Shown here piece after piece: positions 42,787 through 51,740 of a stretch of DNA of 64,000 bases; the stretch's first letter is position 1, and each line of letters begins with the position of its first letter. Below the pieces are notes generated by a model. That model did not search any database and had not been told where the DNA came from. It saw only the letters and a list, made by a program, of their open reading frames with translations. The position numbers and the translations under genes are program-made. The stretch comes from Halorussus salilacus (GTDB lineage Archaea; Halobacteriota; Halobacteria; Halobacteriales; Haladaptataceae). Location of the stretch: NCBI RefSeq assembly GCF_024138125.1, contig NZ_CP099993.1, positions 868,001 to 932,000 on the forward strand, given 5' to 3'.

Positions 42787-43389
42787 ATGGCCTCCGAAAC
42801 CGGACACCCGTCTCAGAACCCGAGAGCGTCACAGAACGTCACCCGTCCCTCACGCGCCGAGGTCTTCGACGCGGTGAAGAACCTCCGTCGTCGCTACGTG
42901 CTCTACTACCTCCAGCGACACGACGGGCCGGTCGAACTCGGCGAGCTCGCCGAGCAGGTCGCGGCGTGGGAGAACGACGCCACGGTCGCGGAGGTGTCGC
43001 CCAGCGAGCGCAAGTCGGTCTACAGCGCGCTCCACCAGACCCACCTCCCGAAGCTGCAGGCCGCCGGGGTAGTCGAGTACGACGCCGACCGGAGTCTGGT
43101 CGCGACCTCCGATCAGGCCACGAGACTCGACCTCCGGTTGGCGAGCGACCCACACACGTCGGTCCCGTGGCACCGGCTCTACCTCTCGCTCGCGGGGGTG
43201 AGCCTCGTCGTCCTAGTGTCGCTCTGGCAGGGAGTCCACCCGTTCGCGCTCATCTCGGGCGTCGAGTTCGCCCTGCTGGTCATCGCCTCGTTCGGTCTGG
43301 CAGCGCTCGGACACACCTACGACCTGCGGCGGTGGCGGCGACGCGCCGAACACGCCGCCCCCGACTTCATCCTCGAACTCGACGACTGA
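42787..43389 (+). CDS. Winged-helix protein with two membrane segments (DUF7344-like)
   Basis: The 200-residue protein has a winged-helix-type domain (about 20-115; FDAVKNLRRRYVLYYLQRHD and the SERKSVYSALHQTHLPKLQ helix pair) and two C-terminal hydrophobic segments (about 125-180). The order of a DNA-binding-like head with a membrane tail is common in haloarchaea and resembles the DUF7344 family. It might be a membrane-tethered regulator. Near the stop CGAACTCGACGACTGAC is duplicated 21 bases later (43374-43411). Confidence 0.78.
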   Translation: MASETGHPSQNPRASQNVTRPSRAEVFDAVKNLRRRYVLYYLQRHDGPVELGELAEQVAAWENDATVAEVSPSERKSVYSALHQTHLPKLQAAGVVEYDADRSLVATSDQATRLDLRLASDPHTSVPWHRLYLSLAGVSLVVLVSLWQGVHPFALISGVEFALLVIASFGLAALGHTYDLRRWRRRAEHAAPDFILELDD

Positions 43390-43488
43390 CTCCCCGAACT
43401 CGACGGCTGACGCCGACGCCGCCGGAGTTCGGAGGCCCGGCGAGCCGGAAAGGCTGGGTTTTTAGTGGGCCGCTCCGTGGCGGTTCGT

Positions 43489-44628
43489 ATGCGCGTCGCG
43501 TTCGTCTCGGAGACGGTGGCCCAACACCGGGAGACGGGGGCCACGGAACGCACTCGACGCACCGCCGAGGCGCTCGCCGGGCGCGGTCACGACGCGGTCG
43601 TCTGTTGCGCCCAGTGGTGGGACGGCGACCACGAGACCTTCGAGCAGGGGGGCGTGACCTACCGCGCGGTCACCGACGAGTCGCCCGGCGACGCCCGCGG
43701 ATTCGCGCTGGGACTCGCGGGCGCGCTCCGGGCCGCCGACCCGGACGTGATTCAGGTCTCGCCCGCGACGCCCTCCCACGTCGTCGCCGCGAAACTCGCC
43801 AGCATCGCGCTTCGCGCGCCCCTCGTCGTCGACTGGTACGACGCGCCCGAACCGGGCGACGCCGACGACCCGCGGTGGCGGCTCGCCGCCGCCGCACCCG
43901 AACTCGTCCTGACGCCCTCCGAGACGGTCAGGACCCGGGTCCGGGAACTCGGACCCGACGCCGACGCGGTTCGGGTGGTCCCGAACGCAATCGATATCGA
44001 CGCGATTCGGGCGGCCCAGCCCCGCGAGGTCGCCGACGTCGTCTACTCGCGGCGGCTCGACGAGGACGCCAACCTCGAAAGCCTCCTGCTCGCGCTCGCG
44101 GAGCTCCGGGACCGCGACTGGTCGGCGCTCGTCATCGGCGACGGCCCCGAACGCGACGTCTACGAGCGACAGGTCCGCGACCTCCGCATCGAGGACCGGG
44201 TGTCGTTCGCGGGCCACCAGCCCCTCGAAAACCGGCTCGCGGCGTTCAAGGGCGCGCACGTCTACGCCCAGACCGCCCGCCGAGAGTCGTTCCCGACCGA
44301 CCTCCTCCGGGCGCTGGCGTGTGGCTGTGCGGGCGTGGTCGAGTACCACGTCGATTCGAGCGCCCACGAACTGGTCGAGCAGGAGGACCGGGCGTTCCGC
44401 ACGACCAGCGAGCAGGAACTGACCGACGCGCTCGTCGCGGCCTCGGAGATGGAGCGGCTGGACTTCGACGAGAACTTCGCGGAGTACGACGACGAGGCGG
44501 TGCTGGACCGATATCTCACCGCGTACGACGAGGCCGAAGAACGGCTGAGCTGGGTGGAACCGGCGGCTGTGGCGGGCGGGGTGCTGGCGGTCGTGGCGCT
44601 CGCGGTGCTGTTGGTCGCGTTCCTCTGA
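43489..44628 (+). CDS. Glycosyltransferase family 4 protein with a C-terminal membrane anchor
   Basis: The 379-residue protein from ATG 43489 has the GT4 N-terminal fold (RVAFVSETVAQHRETGATER), the GT-B donor site in VVYSRRLDEDANLESLLLAL and IGDGPERDVYERQ, and E-x7-E-like HELVEQEDRAF. A single hydrophobic helix at the C terminus (AVAGGVLAVVALAVLLVAFL) should anchor it to the membrane. It may glycosylate lipids or exopolysaccharide. Acceptor unknown. TCGGTTTCGTCGGCGT is duplicated just after the stop (44631-44668, 21-base period). Confidence 0.87.
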   Translation: MRVAFVSETVAQHRETGATERTRRTAEALAGRGHDAVVCCAQWWDGDHETFEQGGVTYRAVTDESPGDARGFALGLAGALRAADPDVIQVSPATPSHVVAAKLASIALRAPLVVDWYDAPEPGDADDPRWRLAAAAPELVLTPSETVRTRVRELGPDADAVRVVPNAIDIDAIRAAQPREVADVVYSRRLDEDANLESLLLALAELRDRDWSALVIGDGPERDVYERQVRDLRIEDRVSFAGHQPLENRLAAFKGAHVYAQTARRESFPTDLLRALACGCAGVVEYHVDSSAHELVEQEDRAFRTTSEQELTDALVAASEMERLDFDENFAEYDDEAVLDRYLTAYDEAEERLSWVEPAAVAGGVLAVVALAVLLVAFL

Positions 44629-44675
44629 ACTCGGTTTCGTCGGCGTGAGAATCGGTTTCGTCGGCGTCGAGGGCT

Positions 44676-47120
44676 CTACTCCTCGAACCACTCCGGGTCG
44701 TCGGCCGCCTCGACCGCCCGGACCGCCGCGGCGTTCTCGGCCACGTCGTGGACCCTCACGATGTCGGCCCCGCGCTCGGCGGCGATGGTCGTCCCCGCGA
44801 CCGTCGCCGCGGTCCGGTCGCCGTCCTCGCCGATGAGTCCGAACATCGACTTGTGGGAGTGGCCCACGAGGACCGGACACTCCAGCGCGTGGAACTCGTC
44901 GGTCCGGCCGAGGAGTTCGAAGCTCTCGGCGCTCGACTTGCCGAAGCCGAGTCCGGGGTCGACGATGATTTGCTCGCGGTCGAGGCCCGCCTTCTCGGCG
45001 AGCAGGACCGTCTCCTCCAGCTGGTCGATGGCGTCCTCGACCACGTCGTCGTAGCGGACCTCCCTGCCGGGCACCACCGGCGCGTCGATGCTGTGCATCA
45101 CCACGATGGGGGCGTCGTACTCGGCGGCGACGAACCGCATCTCGGGGTCCTCCAGCCCCGACACGTCGTTGAGGAGGTCGGCCCCGGCGTCGAGGGCGGC
45201 CCGCGCGACCTCGGCCTTCCGGGTGTCGACGGATATCATGGCGTCGAGGTCGGCGACGCGCTCGATTACGGGCACCACCCGGTCGATCTCCTCCTCGACC
45301 GGAGTCTCGTCGGCTCCGGGCCGGGTGGACTCGCCGCCCACGTCGACGATGTCAGCGCCCGCCTCGACCATCTCCTCGGCGCGCGCGACCGCGTCCTCGA
45401 TTCGCTCGTACTCCCCGCCGTCGTGGAAGCTGTCGGGCGTGACGTTCAGGACGCCCATCACGGCGGTCCGGTCCTCCCACGGGTAGCCCCGCCGGTCGGG
45501 GCTGGTGCGGATGCCCAGCGCCTCCCGGAGTTCGTCGGCGAACACCGACAGGCCGTAGGGCTGGCCGTCGAGCTTCCCGGCGAGGCGCTTGAACTGCGCC
45601 AGCGTCCCCATCAACACCACGTCGACGTTCTCGTCGTCCTGCTCGTTGACTCCCGAGAGCGCACACTCCCCGCCGAGGCTCAGCATCTCCTCCTTGAGGT
45701 AGCGCGCCTGCCGGGTCCGAACTCGGCTCTTGAGGACGCGGTGGACAGCCTTGCCGCGCATCCGCCACACGCCGGGGTCGGTGACGTGGCTATCTTCGAG
45801 CGCCTCGCGGGCGTCGTCGAGGTTCCGGATGCGCTTGGGTATCTCGGCGCGGGTCCACCGCGAGCGGGCCTCCGCGACGCCGTACAGCGACCCGGTCACG
45901 AGCACGAAGTCGTCGGCGTTCGCGGCGTTCAGGGCGTTCTCCAGCGCGCCCTCGACCGAGTTCCGGGTGAGGACCTCGCCCGCGCCCGACTCCTCGAACA
46001 CCCGGGCCAGCACCGCCTCGTCCTCCGCGCGGTCGATGTCGGGCTGGCACGCCACCACCCTGTCGGGGGTCGGGAGGGCCTCGGCCATCCCGCGGAGGTC
46101 CTTGTCGTGCATCGCGCCGACCACGAGGTGGAGGTCGTCGTAGTCGCCGTCGAACTCCCCGACGGTCGCCGCGAGCGCCGCGCACGCGCCGGGGTTGTGT
46201 GCGCCGTCGAGGACCACGAAGGGCGACTCGCCCATCACCTCGAACCGGCCGGGCCAGTCGGCCTTCCGGAGGCCGCGGGCGAGTTCGTCCTCGCTCACGT
46301 CGGCGACCTGCCGGGCGAGCGCCGCGGCGACCCCGGCGTTGCGGGCCTGATACTCACCCAGCAGGGGAATCCGGGTCTCGACCGACCAGTCGGGACCGGT
46401 CAGCGAAATCGCGGCCTCGGTGTGGTTGGTCCGGCCGCCGTACTCGACCCGAACGTCGGCCTCGACGTCTTCGCCCACCCGAACGACCTCCCCCGCCTGC
46501 TCCCCGACCGCGGCGAGCGCGTCGCCGGTCGTCGCGGTCACCAGCGGCGCGTCGGCGGGCGCGACGTGGGCCTTGTCGCGGGCGATCTCCTCGACGGTCT
46601 CGCCGATGATGCCGGTGTGTTCGAGCGTGACGCTCGTGACCGCGCTCGCGACCGGGTCCACCACGCTGGTGGCGTCGTACTTGCCGCCGATGCCGACCTC
46701 CAGAATTGCCACGTCCACTCCCTCGCGCCCGAAGTGCCAGATCGCGAGACCGGTCATCACCTCGAAGAAGGTCGGGGCGTCGCCGTCGGCGGCGCGGTCG
46801 TTGACGTACTCCCGGACCGACTCGACGTACTCGACGACCGCGGCCTCGGGAATCTTGCGGCCGTCCACCCGGACGCGCTCGCGCACGTCGTCGAAGTGCG
46901 GGGAGGTGTACAGTCCGACTTCGAGGCCCGCCTCCCGGAGAGCGCGCTCGGTCATCCGGGCGGTCGAGCCCTTCCCGTTCGACCCCGCGACCTGCACGAA
47001 ATCGACCGCCTCGTGGGGGTCGCCGAGGTGGGCCAGCAGGTCGGCCGTCGACTCCGTCCCCGGCTTGGGCCGGAAGCGACGCAGGTCGAACAGGAAGTTC
47101 GCCGCCTCGTGGTAGTCCAT
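44676..47120 (-). CDS. folCP: Folylpolyglutamate synthase-dihydropteroate synthase fusion
   Basis: The 814-residue protein has FolC at the N terminus (P-loop QVAGSNGKGSTARM, about 44-57; LDGAHNPGACAAL) and FolP at the C terminus from about 545 (VLNVTPDSFHDGG, VDVGGESTRPGADE, IVDPGLGFGKSSAE, GHSHKSMFG). A linker region of about 100 residues joins them. This fusion is known in haloarchaea, where one gene makes dihydropteroate and adds glutamates. Start ATG at 47120. Confidence 0.95.
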   Translation of the reverse strand: MDYHEAANFLFDLRRFRPKPGTESTADLLAHLGDPHEAVDFVQVAGSNGKGSTARMTERALREAGLEVGLYTSPHFDDVRERVRVDGRKIPEAAVVEYVESVREYVNDRAADGDAPTFFEVMTGLAIWHFGREGVDVAILEVGIGGKYDATSVVDPVASAVTSVTLEHTGIIGETVEEIARDKAHVAPADAPLVTATTGDALAAVGEQAGEVVRVGEDVEADVRVEYGGRTNHTEAAISLTGPDWSVETRIPLLGEYQARNAGVAAALARQVADVSEDELARGLRKADWPGRFEVMGESPFVVLDGAHNPGACAALAATVGEFDGDYDDLHLVVGAMHDKDLRGMAEALPTPDRVVACQPDIDRAEDEAVLARVFEESGAGEVLTRNSVEGALENALNAANADDFVLVTGSLYGVAEARSRWTRAEIPKRIRNLDDAREALEDSHVTDPGVWRMRGKAVHRVLKSRVRTRQARYLKEEMLSLGGECALSGVNEQDDENVDVVLMGTLAQFKRLAGKLDGQPYGLSVFADELREALGIRTSPDRRGYPWEDRTAVMGVLNVTPDSFHDGGEYERIEDAVARAEEMVEAGADIVDVGGESTRPGADETPVEEEIDRVVPVIERVADLDAMISVDTRKAEVARAALDAGADLLNDVSGLEDPEMRFVAAEYDAPIVVMHSIDAPVVPGREVRYDDVVEDAIDQLEETVLLAEKAGLDREQIIVDPGLGFGKSSAESFELLGRTDEFHALECPVLVGHSHKSMFGLIGEDGDRTAATVAGTTIAAERGADIVRVHDVAENAAAVRAVEAADDPEWFEE

Positions 47121-47159
47121 GTCTGGCTGAACAGACGCGGCCCGCTTTAGCGTGTCGGA

Positions 47160-47255
47160 ACCGACCGTTTCCCCTACCCGGGACCGACCGTTTCCCCTAC
47201 CCGGAACCGACAGTTTCCCGCGCCCGGGACCGCGCCGTCGGCGCGGTCCCGGGCG
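47160..47255. repeat. Three 23-base tandem repeats ending in a 16-base-arm hairpin
   Basis: Units ACCGACCGTTTCCCCTACCC plus GGG begin at 47160, 47183 and 47206 (the third diverged). The third runs into a hairpin CGCCCGGGACCGCGCC-GTC-complement (47221-47255). The layout matches the array at 42333. It lies between folCP and a SHOCT-type gene. Confidence 0.85.
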
Positions 47256-47309
47256 GTCGCGCTCGAATCGACGTGGCGAACGCCCGACCCGGCCCGAGCG
47301 AGCGCCCGG

Positions 47310-47885
47310 TCATCGCTCGAACTCGCGGTCGAAGTTCCGCGACTCGCGGCCGCGTTTCCGCGACTCGCGGCCGCGTTTCGGCGACGAGCGCCTCCGGCGC
47401 TCGTCGCCGACGCCTCGCTCGTCGGGGTCGCCCTCCTCGACCAACAGCGTCTCCAGTCGGCGCTCGTACTCCCACTCGGTCATCTCGCCCTCGACGTACG
47501 CCCGCTTGAGGTCGGCGAGTCGCTCCTTGTGGGTGGGTTCGAACCGCTCGGCGAGGCCGAACTCCCGGGCGTCCTCGGAAACGCGCTCGACCAGTCGGGC
47601 GACTCGGGCGAGTCGCTGGCTCCGGGGCATCGACGCCCGGCGAACCGCCGCGACGGTCGTCGCGACGAACAGCGCGACCGAGAGGACGCCGACGAGCATC
47701 AGGCCCGCGACGAACGGCGCGGCGGCCTCGACGGCGACGAACAGCGGGGACGCCCCGCTGGCCGCGCTCGCGAGCGCGGCCGCCACCGCGAGGAGGCCGA
47801 ACGCCGTGAGTCCGACGATGACGACGAGCGAGGTCAGGAATCCCGCGAGGAGGAGCGTGACCGTCCGGTCGCGTAGCGGTCCCAT
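47310..47885 (-). CDS. Membrane protein with a SHOCT-like C-terminal domain
   Basis: The 191-residue protein has two hydrophobic segments (about 10-35 and 50-78) and a charged helix pair ending DLKRAYVEGEMTEWEYERRL, the SHOCT pattern. The C terminus consists of imperfect heptads (RESRKRG, RESRKRG, RESRNFD) coded by a 21-base repeat at about 47322-47379. Function unknown. The same kind of 21-23-base repeat occurs at several gene ends here. Confidence 0.78.
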   Translation of the reverse strand: MGPLRDRTVTLLLAGFLTSLVVIVGLTAFGLLAVAAALASAASGASPLFVAVEAAAPFVAGLMLVGVLSVALFVATTVAAVRRASMPRSQRLARVARLVERVSEDAREFGLAERFEPTHKERLADLKRAYVEGEMTEWEYERRLETLLVEEGDPDERGVGDERRRRSSPKRGRESRKRGRESRNFDREFER

Positions 47886-47998
47886 CGACCGATAGTAGGG
47901 CCCGACCGTACTTGATTCGTTCTCCCCTCGGCGCGCTGTCGTGTCCGGTCGTCGGGGCCCGTGGCGTCTTCCGAGCTTCAGCCACTCCTTCGCTTCGC

Positions 47999-49615
47999 TC
48001 AGTCGTGCCGGAAGCACCGCGTTCCGGTGAACACCATCGCCATGTCGCGTTCGTTCGCGGCCTCGATGACGTCGTCGTCGTTGACCGACCCGCCGGGCTG
48101 GACGACGGCCTCGATGCCCGCCTCGGCGGCGGCCTCGATGGCGTCGGGGAAGGGGAAGAACGCGTCGCTGGCCATCACCGCTCCCTCGGCGGTCTTGCCC
48201 TCGGCGTCCTTCTCGGCCTTCATCTTCGCGATTTCGACGGCGTCGACCCTGGAGACCTGCCCCGCGCCCACGCCGACCGTCTCGGTCCCCGTCGCGAAGA
48301 GGATGGCGTTGGACTTGACGTGCTTGATGGTTTGCCACGCGAACAGCAGGCTCTCGTACTGGTCGTCGGTCGGCTCGCGGTCGGTGACGACTTCGAGGTC
48401 CTCGCGGGTCGGAGCCTGCAGGTCGCGCTCCTGCACGAGAGTCCCGCCCACGAGGTCCTTCTCGGTGGTCGCCTCGGTCCGGTCGTCCAGCGCGCCGGTT
48501 TCGAGGACTCGAAGATTGTCCTTCTCGAACAGCGCGTCGAGCGCCTCGTCGGTGTAGCCGGGCGCGACCACGACCTCCTTGAACGAGTCGATTATCTGCT
48601 CGGCGGTCGCGCGGTCGCACTCCCGATTCAGGGCGACGATGCCGCCGAACGCGCTCTTGGCATCGGTCGCGAGCGCGCGGTCGTAGGCATCCGCGAGCGT
48701 CTCGGCGGTCGCGCACCCCGCGGGGTTGGTGTGCTTGATGACCGCCGCGGCGGGCCGGTCGAACTCCTTGACCAGATTCAGCGCGGCGTCGGCGTCGTTG
48801 TAGTTGTTGTACCCCATCCCCTTCGCGCCGTCGTTGCGTTGGGGCGCGTCGACCACGCTGGCCTCCTCGCACGTCGCGTCGGCGTACAGCGCGGCGTCCT
48901 GATGGGGATTCTCGCCGTACCGCAGGTCGGCCGCGCGGTCTCCGGTCTCGACCCGCCGGACGGGGAAGGTCCCGTCCTCGTCGCCCTCGATTCGGACCGC
49001 TCCGGCGTCGAGGTCGACCTCGGCGCGACCCTCGGCGAACCACTTGACAGCGCGGGGGTAGGCTTTGAACTCGCCCTCGTAGAGCACCCGCTGTTTGAGC
49101 GAGTCGCGGTCGTCGCCCTCGTAGACCGGCACGGGCTCTTGGGTGACGACGGGGCCCGCGTCGACCTCCGACTCGACCACCTCGCCCGCGTCGTCGGTGG
49201 CGTCGGTGACGACGTGGACCGTGCAGCCGGTGACCGAGACCCCGGCGTCCAGCGCGTCGCCCCACGCGTCGGTCCCGGGGAACGACGGGAGGAGCGAGGG
49301 GTGGACGTTGAGCGTCGTCGGAGCCGAATCGAGGAAGGCGTCCGAGAGGATGCGCATGTAGCCGTCGAGGCAGACGAGGTCGAAGTCGTAGTCGTCGAGC
49401 GCGTCGAGGACCCGGCGCTCGTGGTCGGCGCGGTTCTCGTCGCCGCCCAGTTCCACGACCTCGGTCGGAATCCCGCGCTCTTCGGCCGCGTCGAGCGCGG
49501 GCGCGTCGGCGTCGGTGGTCAACACCACAGCGAGTTCGGCACCGCCGGGCGCGAGGTCGGCGATGTGCAGGAGGTTCCGGCCGCGGTTGCCAGCCAGTCC
49601 GGCGATTCGAGTCAT
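47999..49615 (-). CDS. purNH: PurN-PurH(AICAR transformylase) fusion
   Basis: The 538-residue protein from ATG 49615 joins a GAR-transformylase-like domain (about 1-190; Asn103 and His105 in TLNVHPSLLPSFPGTD, Asp141/Asp142 in HVVTDATDDAGEVV) to an AICAR transformylase domain. The latter starts about 220 (RYGENPHQDAALY) and has KHTNPAGCATAET with Lys-His. The IMP cyclohydrolase (MGS) domain that normally fronts AICAR transformylase is absent, and PurN stands in its place. It catalyses formyl transfer at two steps of purine synthesis. IMP closure must be done by another enzyme (PurO in archaea). Confidence 0.92.
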   Translation of the reverse strand: MTRIAGLAGNRGRNLLHIADLAPGGAELAVVLTTDADAPALDAAEERGIPTEVVELGGDENRADHERRVLDALDDYDFDLVCLDGYMRILSDAFLDSAPTTLNVHPSLLPSFPGTDAWGDALDAGVSVTGCTVHVVTDATDDAGEVVESEVDAGPVVTQEPVPVYEGDDRDSLKQRVLYEGEFKAYPRAVKWFAEGRAEVDLDAGAVRIEGDEDGTFPVRRVETGDRAADLRYGENPHQDAALYADATCEEASVVDAPQRNDGAKGMGYNNYNDADAALNLVKEFDRPAAAVIKHTNPAGCATAETLADAYDRALATDAKSAFGGIVALNRECDRATAEQIIDSFKEVVVAPGYTDEALDALFEKDNLRVLETGALDDRTEATTEKDLVGGTLVQERDLQAPTREDLEVVTDREPTDDQYESLLFAWQTIKHVKSNAILFATGTETVGVGAGQVSRVDAVEIAKMKAEKDAEGKTAEGAVMASDAFFPFPDAIEAAAEAGIEAVVQPGGSVNDDDVIEAANERDMAMVFTGTRCFRHD

Positions 49616-49674
49616 ACTTCGACGAGCGCCCGCGCCGACAAAAGTCCTTGCGATTGCGAACCGAGATATATCCA

Positions 49675-49702
49675 CGTACTTGCATAGCATCGGGGAAGTA
49701 CG
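49675..49702. promoter_or_regulatory. Inverted repeat in the purNH/purB divergent promoter region
   Basis: CGTACTT (49675-49681) and AAGTACG (49696-49702) are exact complements with a 14-base spacer. They lie between two AT-rich patches (GAGATATATCC and CTATATGC). The spacing from each start is similar, so a single purine regulator could control both genes. Confidence 0.45.
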
Positions 49703-49783
49703 GCGGTCAGAGGGCGGGCTATATGCACGGGTGTGCGTCTTCCGACCGACACGCTTTTGCCCCGCGGCCGGGCACTCACACGC

Positions 49784-51178
49784 ATGAACCCCCTCTACGC
49801 TGTCTCGCCGCTCGACGGCCGGTACGCCGGACGGACCGAACCCCTCCGCGAGTTCGCCAGCGAGGCCGCGCTCGTGCGCGCTCGCGTGCGAGTCGAAGTC
49901 GAGTACCTGATCGCGCTGGCCGACCTCGACGCCACGCCGCTCGAAATCGGCGAGCGAAACCGCGAGTACCTCCGGACGCTCTACGAGGAGTTCGACGAGG
50001 ACGACGCCGAACTCGTCAAGCAGATCGAGACCGAGGGCTACGGCGACTACTCGGCGACCAACCACGACGTGAAGGCGGTCGAGTACTTCGTCCGCGAGCG
50101 CATCGCCGACCCGAAACTGTCACACGCCGTCCCGTGGATTCACTTCGCGCTCACCAGCGAGGACGTGAACAACCTCGCCTACCGCCTGCTCGTTCGGGGC
50201 GCGGTCGAGGAGGTCCTCCTACCCGAACTCCGCGAGGTCGGCGAGTTCCTCGCCGACCTCGCGCGCGAGCACCGCGACGTCCCGATGCTCGCGCGCACCC
50301 ACGGCCAGCCCGCGACCCCCACCACCTTCGGCAAGGAGATGGCCGTCTTCGCCTCCCGGCTCGGTCGGGCCATCGGCCGCGTGAAGTCGGCCCGCGACGG
50401 CCTTCAGGGCAAGCTCGCCGGGGCGTCGGGCACCTACGCCGCCCACGTCGCGGCCTACCCCGACGTGGACTGGCCGGAGTTCGCCCGCGAGTTCGTCGAG
50501 GGGCTGGGCTTCGAGCAGGCCCCGGTCACCACGCAGGTCAACCCCTGCGACGACCTCGCGGAGCTGTTCGACGCCCTGCGGGGCGCGAACAACGTCCTGC
50601 TCGATTTGGACCGCGACGCGTGGCGCTACGTCAGCGACCGCTACCTCGGTCAGGAGGCCGCCGCGGGCGAGACCGGCTCCTCGACGATGCCCCACAAGGT
50701 CAACCCCATCGACTTCGAGAACTCCGAGGGGAACCTCTCGAAGGCCAACGCCGACCTCGTGTTCCTGGGCGACTACGTCACCTCCTCGCGGCTCCAGCGC
50801 GACCTCTCGGACTCGACCGTGAAGCGCAACATCGGGGCCGCCTTCGCCTACTGCCTGCTCGGCTACGCGAAACTGCAGGACGGCCTCGGCAAAGTCGCCC
50901 CCAACGAGCAGGTCATGCGCGAGGACCTCGATTCGACCCCCGAGGTCATCGGCGAGGCGGTCCAGACCATCCTCCGACGCGAGGGCCACGACGACGCCTA
51001 CGAGCGCGTCAAGGACCTGACTCGGGGCCAGCGCGTGACCTTGGCCGACTTCCGGGACCTGTTCGCGGAGTTGGACGTGGACGAGGACACCCGCGAGGAA
51101 CTGATGGCGCTGACGCCCGCGGGGTACACGGGCGTGGCGGCCGGGATGATAGATTCGGTCGCCGAAAGAGATATGTGA
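49784..51178 (+). CDS. purB: Adenylosuccinate lyase
   Basis: The 464-residue protein has the fumarase/aspartase superfamily signature GSSTMPHKVNPIDFENSEGN (first 20 residues shown) around 285-305, the TSEDVNN motif (about 125) and ARTHGQPATPTTFGKE (about 170). It releases fumarate from SAICAR and from adenylosuccinate. Start ATG at 49784. It is divergent from purNH, so two purine genes share a control region. Confidence 0.95.
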   Translation: MNPLYAVSPLDGRYAGRTEPLREFASEAALVRARVRVEVEYLIALADLDATPLEIGERNREYLRTLYEEFDEDDAELVKQIETEGYGDYSATNHDVKAVEYFVRERIADPKLSHAVPWIHFALTSEDVNNLAYRLLVRGAVEEVLLPELREVGEFLADLAREHRDVPMLARTHGQPATPTTFGKEMAVFASRLGRAIGRVKSARDGLQGKLAGASGTYAAHVAAYPDVDWPEFAREFVEGLGFEQAPVTTQVNPCDDLAELFDALRGANNVLLDLDRDAWRYVSDRYLGQEAAAGETGSSTMPHKVNPIDFENSEGNLSKANADLVFLGDYVTSSRLQRDLSDSTVKRNIGAAFAYCLLGYAKLQDGLGKVAPNEQVMREDLDSTPEVIGEAVQTILRREGHDDAYERVKDLTRGQRVTLADFRDLFAELDVDEDTREELMALTPAGYTGVAAGMIDSVAERDM

Positions 51179-51199
51179 ACTCGAAATCACGTCGAACGT

Positions 51200-51688
51200 A
51201 TGGACGAGTTGGGCCACCTGGCGCTGTTTCTCGTCGGATTCCTCCTGATCGTCGGCGGCTTCGTGGTCGGCATCGGCGCGTTCGAGTACGAGGTGGTCGC
51301 GCTCGAAGAGGTCGAGGGGTCGCCCGACGGCATCCGGTTCGTCGAGAACGAGTCTCACACCTTCTCGGCGACCGACACCACCATCGTCCGCGTGGAGTAC
51401 GAATCGCTCTCCGAGCGCGACCGGGAGATGCTCGACCGAGTCCTCGCGGGCGAGCGCGTCGTCCTGCGGACGCGCGGGCAACTCCCCGGCAAGTACGGAA
51501 CGAAGGGGCGGTTCGCGGTCGAGCGCGACGGGACGACCCACCTCGTCGACCGGCGGCTGTTCTTCAACTGGCGGACCCCGTTCGGGGCGGCGTCACTCGC
51601 GATGGGTGCGGTCGGCCTCGCGGCGATGTCCGAGGCCATCCGGCGCAGACACTTCCCCCATCGGTCGGTGTTCTGGACCCGCCGGTGA
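51200..51688 (+). CDS. Two-helix membrane protein, unknown function (paralogue 1)
   Basis: The 162-residue protein has hydrophobic segments near the N (about 5-25) and C termini (about 128-146), with an outside-facing middle domain containing GAFEYEVVALEEVEG and FAVERDGTTHLVDRRLFFNW. It is clearly related to the next gene (same GAFEYEV start and ..RRxFFN.RT.FG.ASLAM end), a tandem duplicate. Function unknown. It starts 21 bases after purB. Confidence 0.72.
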   Translation: MDELGHLALFLVGFLLIVGGFVVGIGAFEYEVVALEEVEGSPDGIRFVENESHTFSATDTTIVRVEYESLSERDREMLDRVLAGERVVLRTRGQLPGKYGTKGRFAVERDGTTHLVDRRLFFNWRTPFGAASLAMGAVGLAAMSEAIRRRHFPHRSVFWTRR

Positions 51689-51740
51689 CCCCCGCCGACC
51701 CGGAGAAAGACTTACCTAAACGAGACGATAACTCCGGAGC

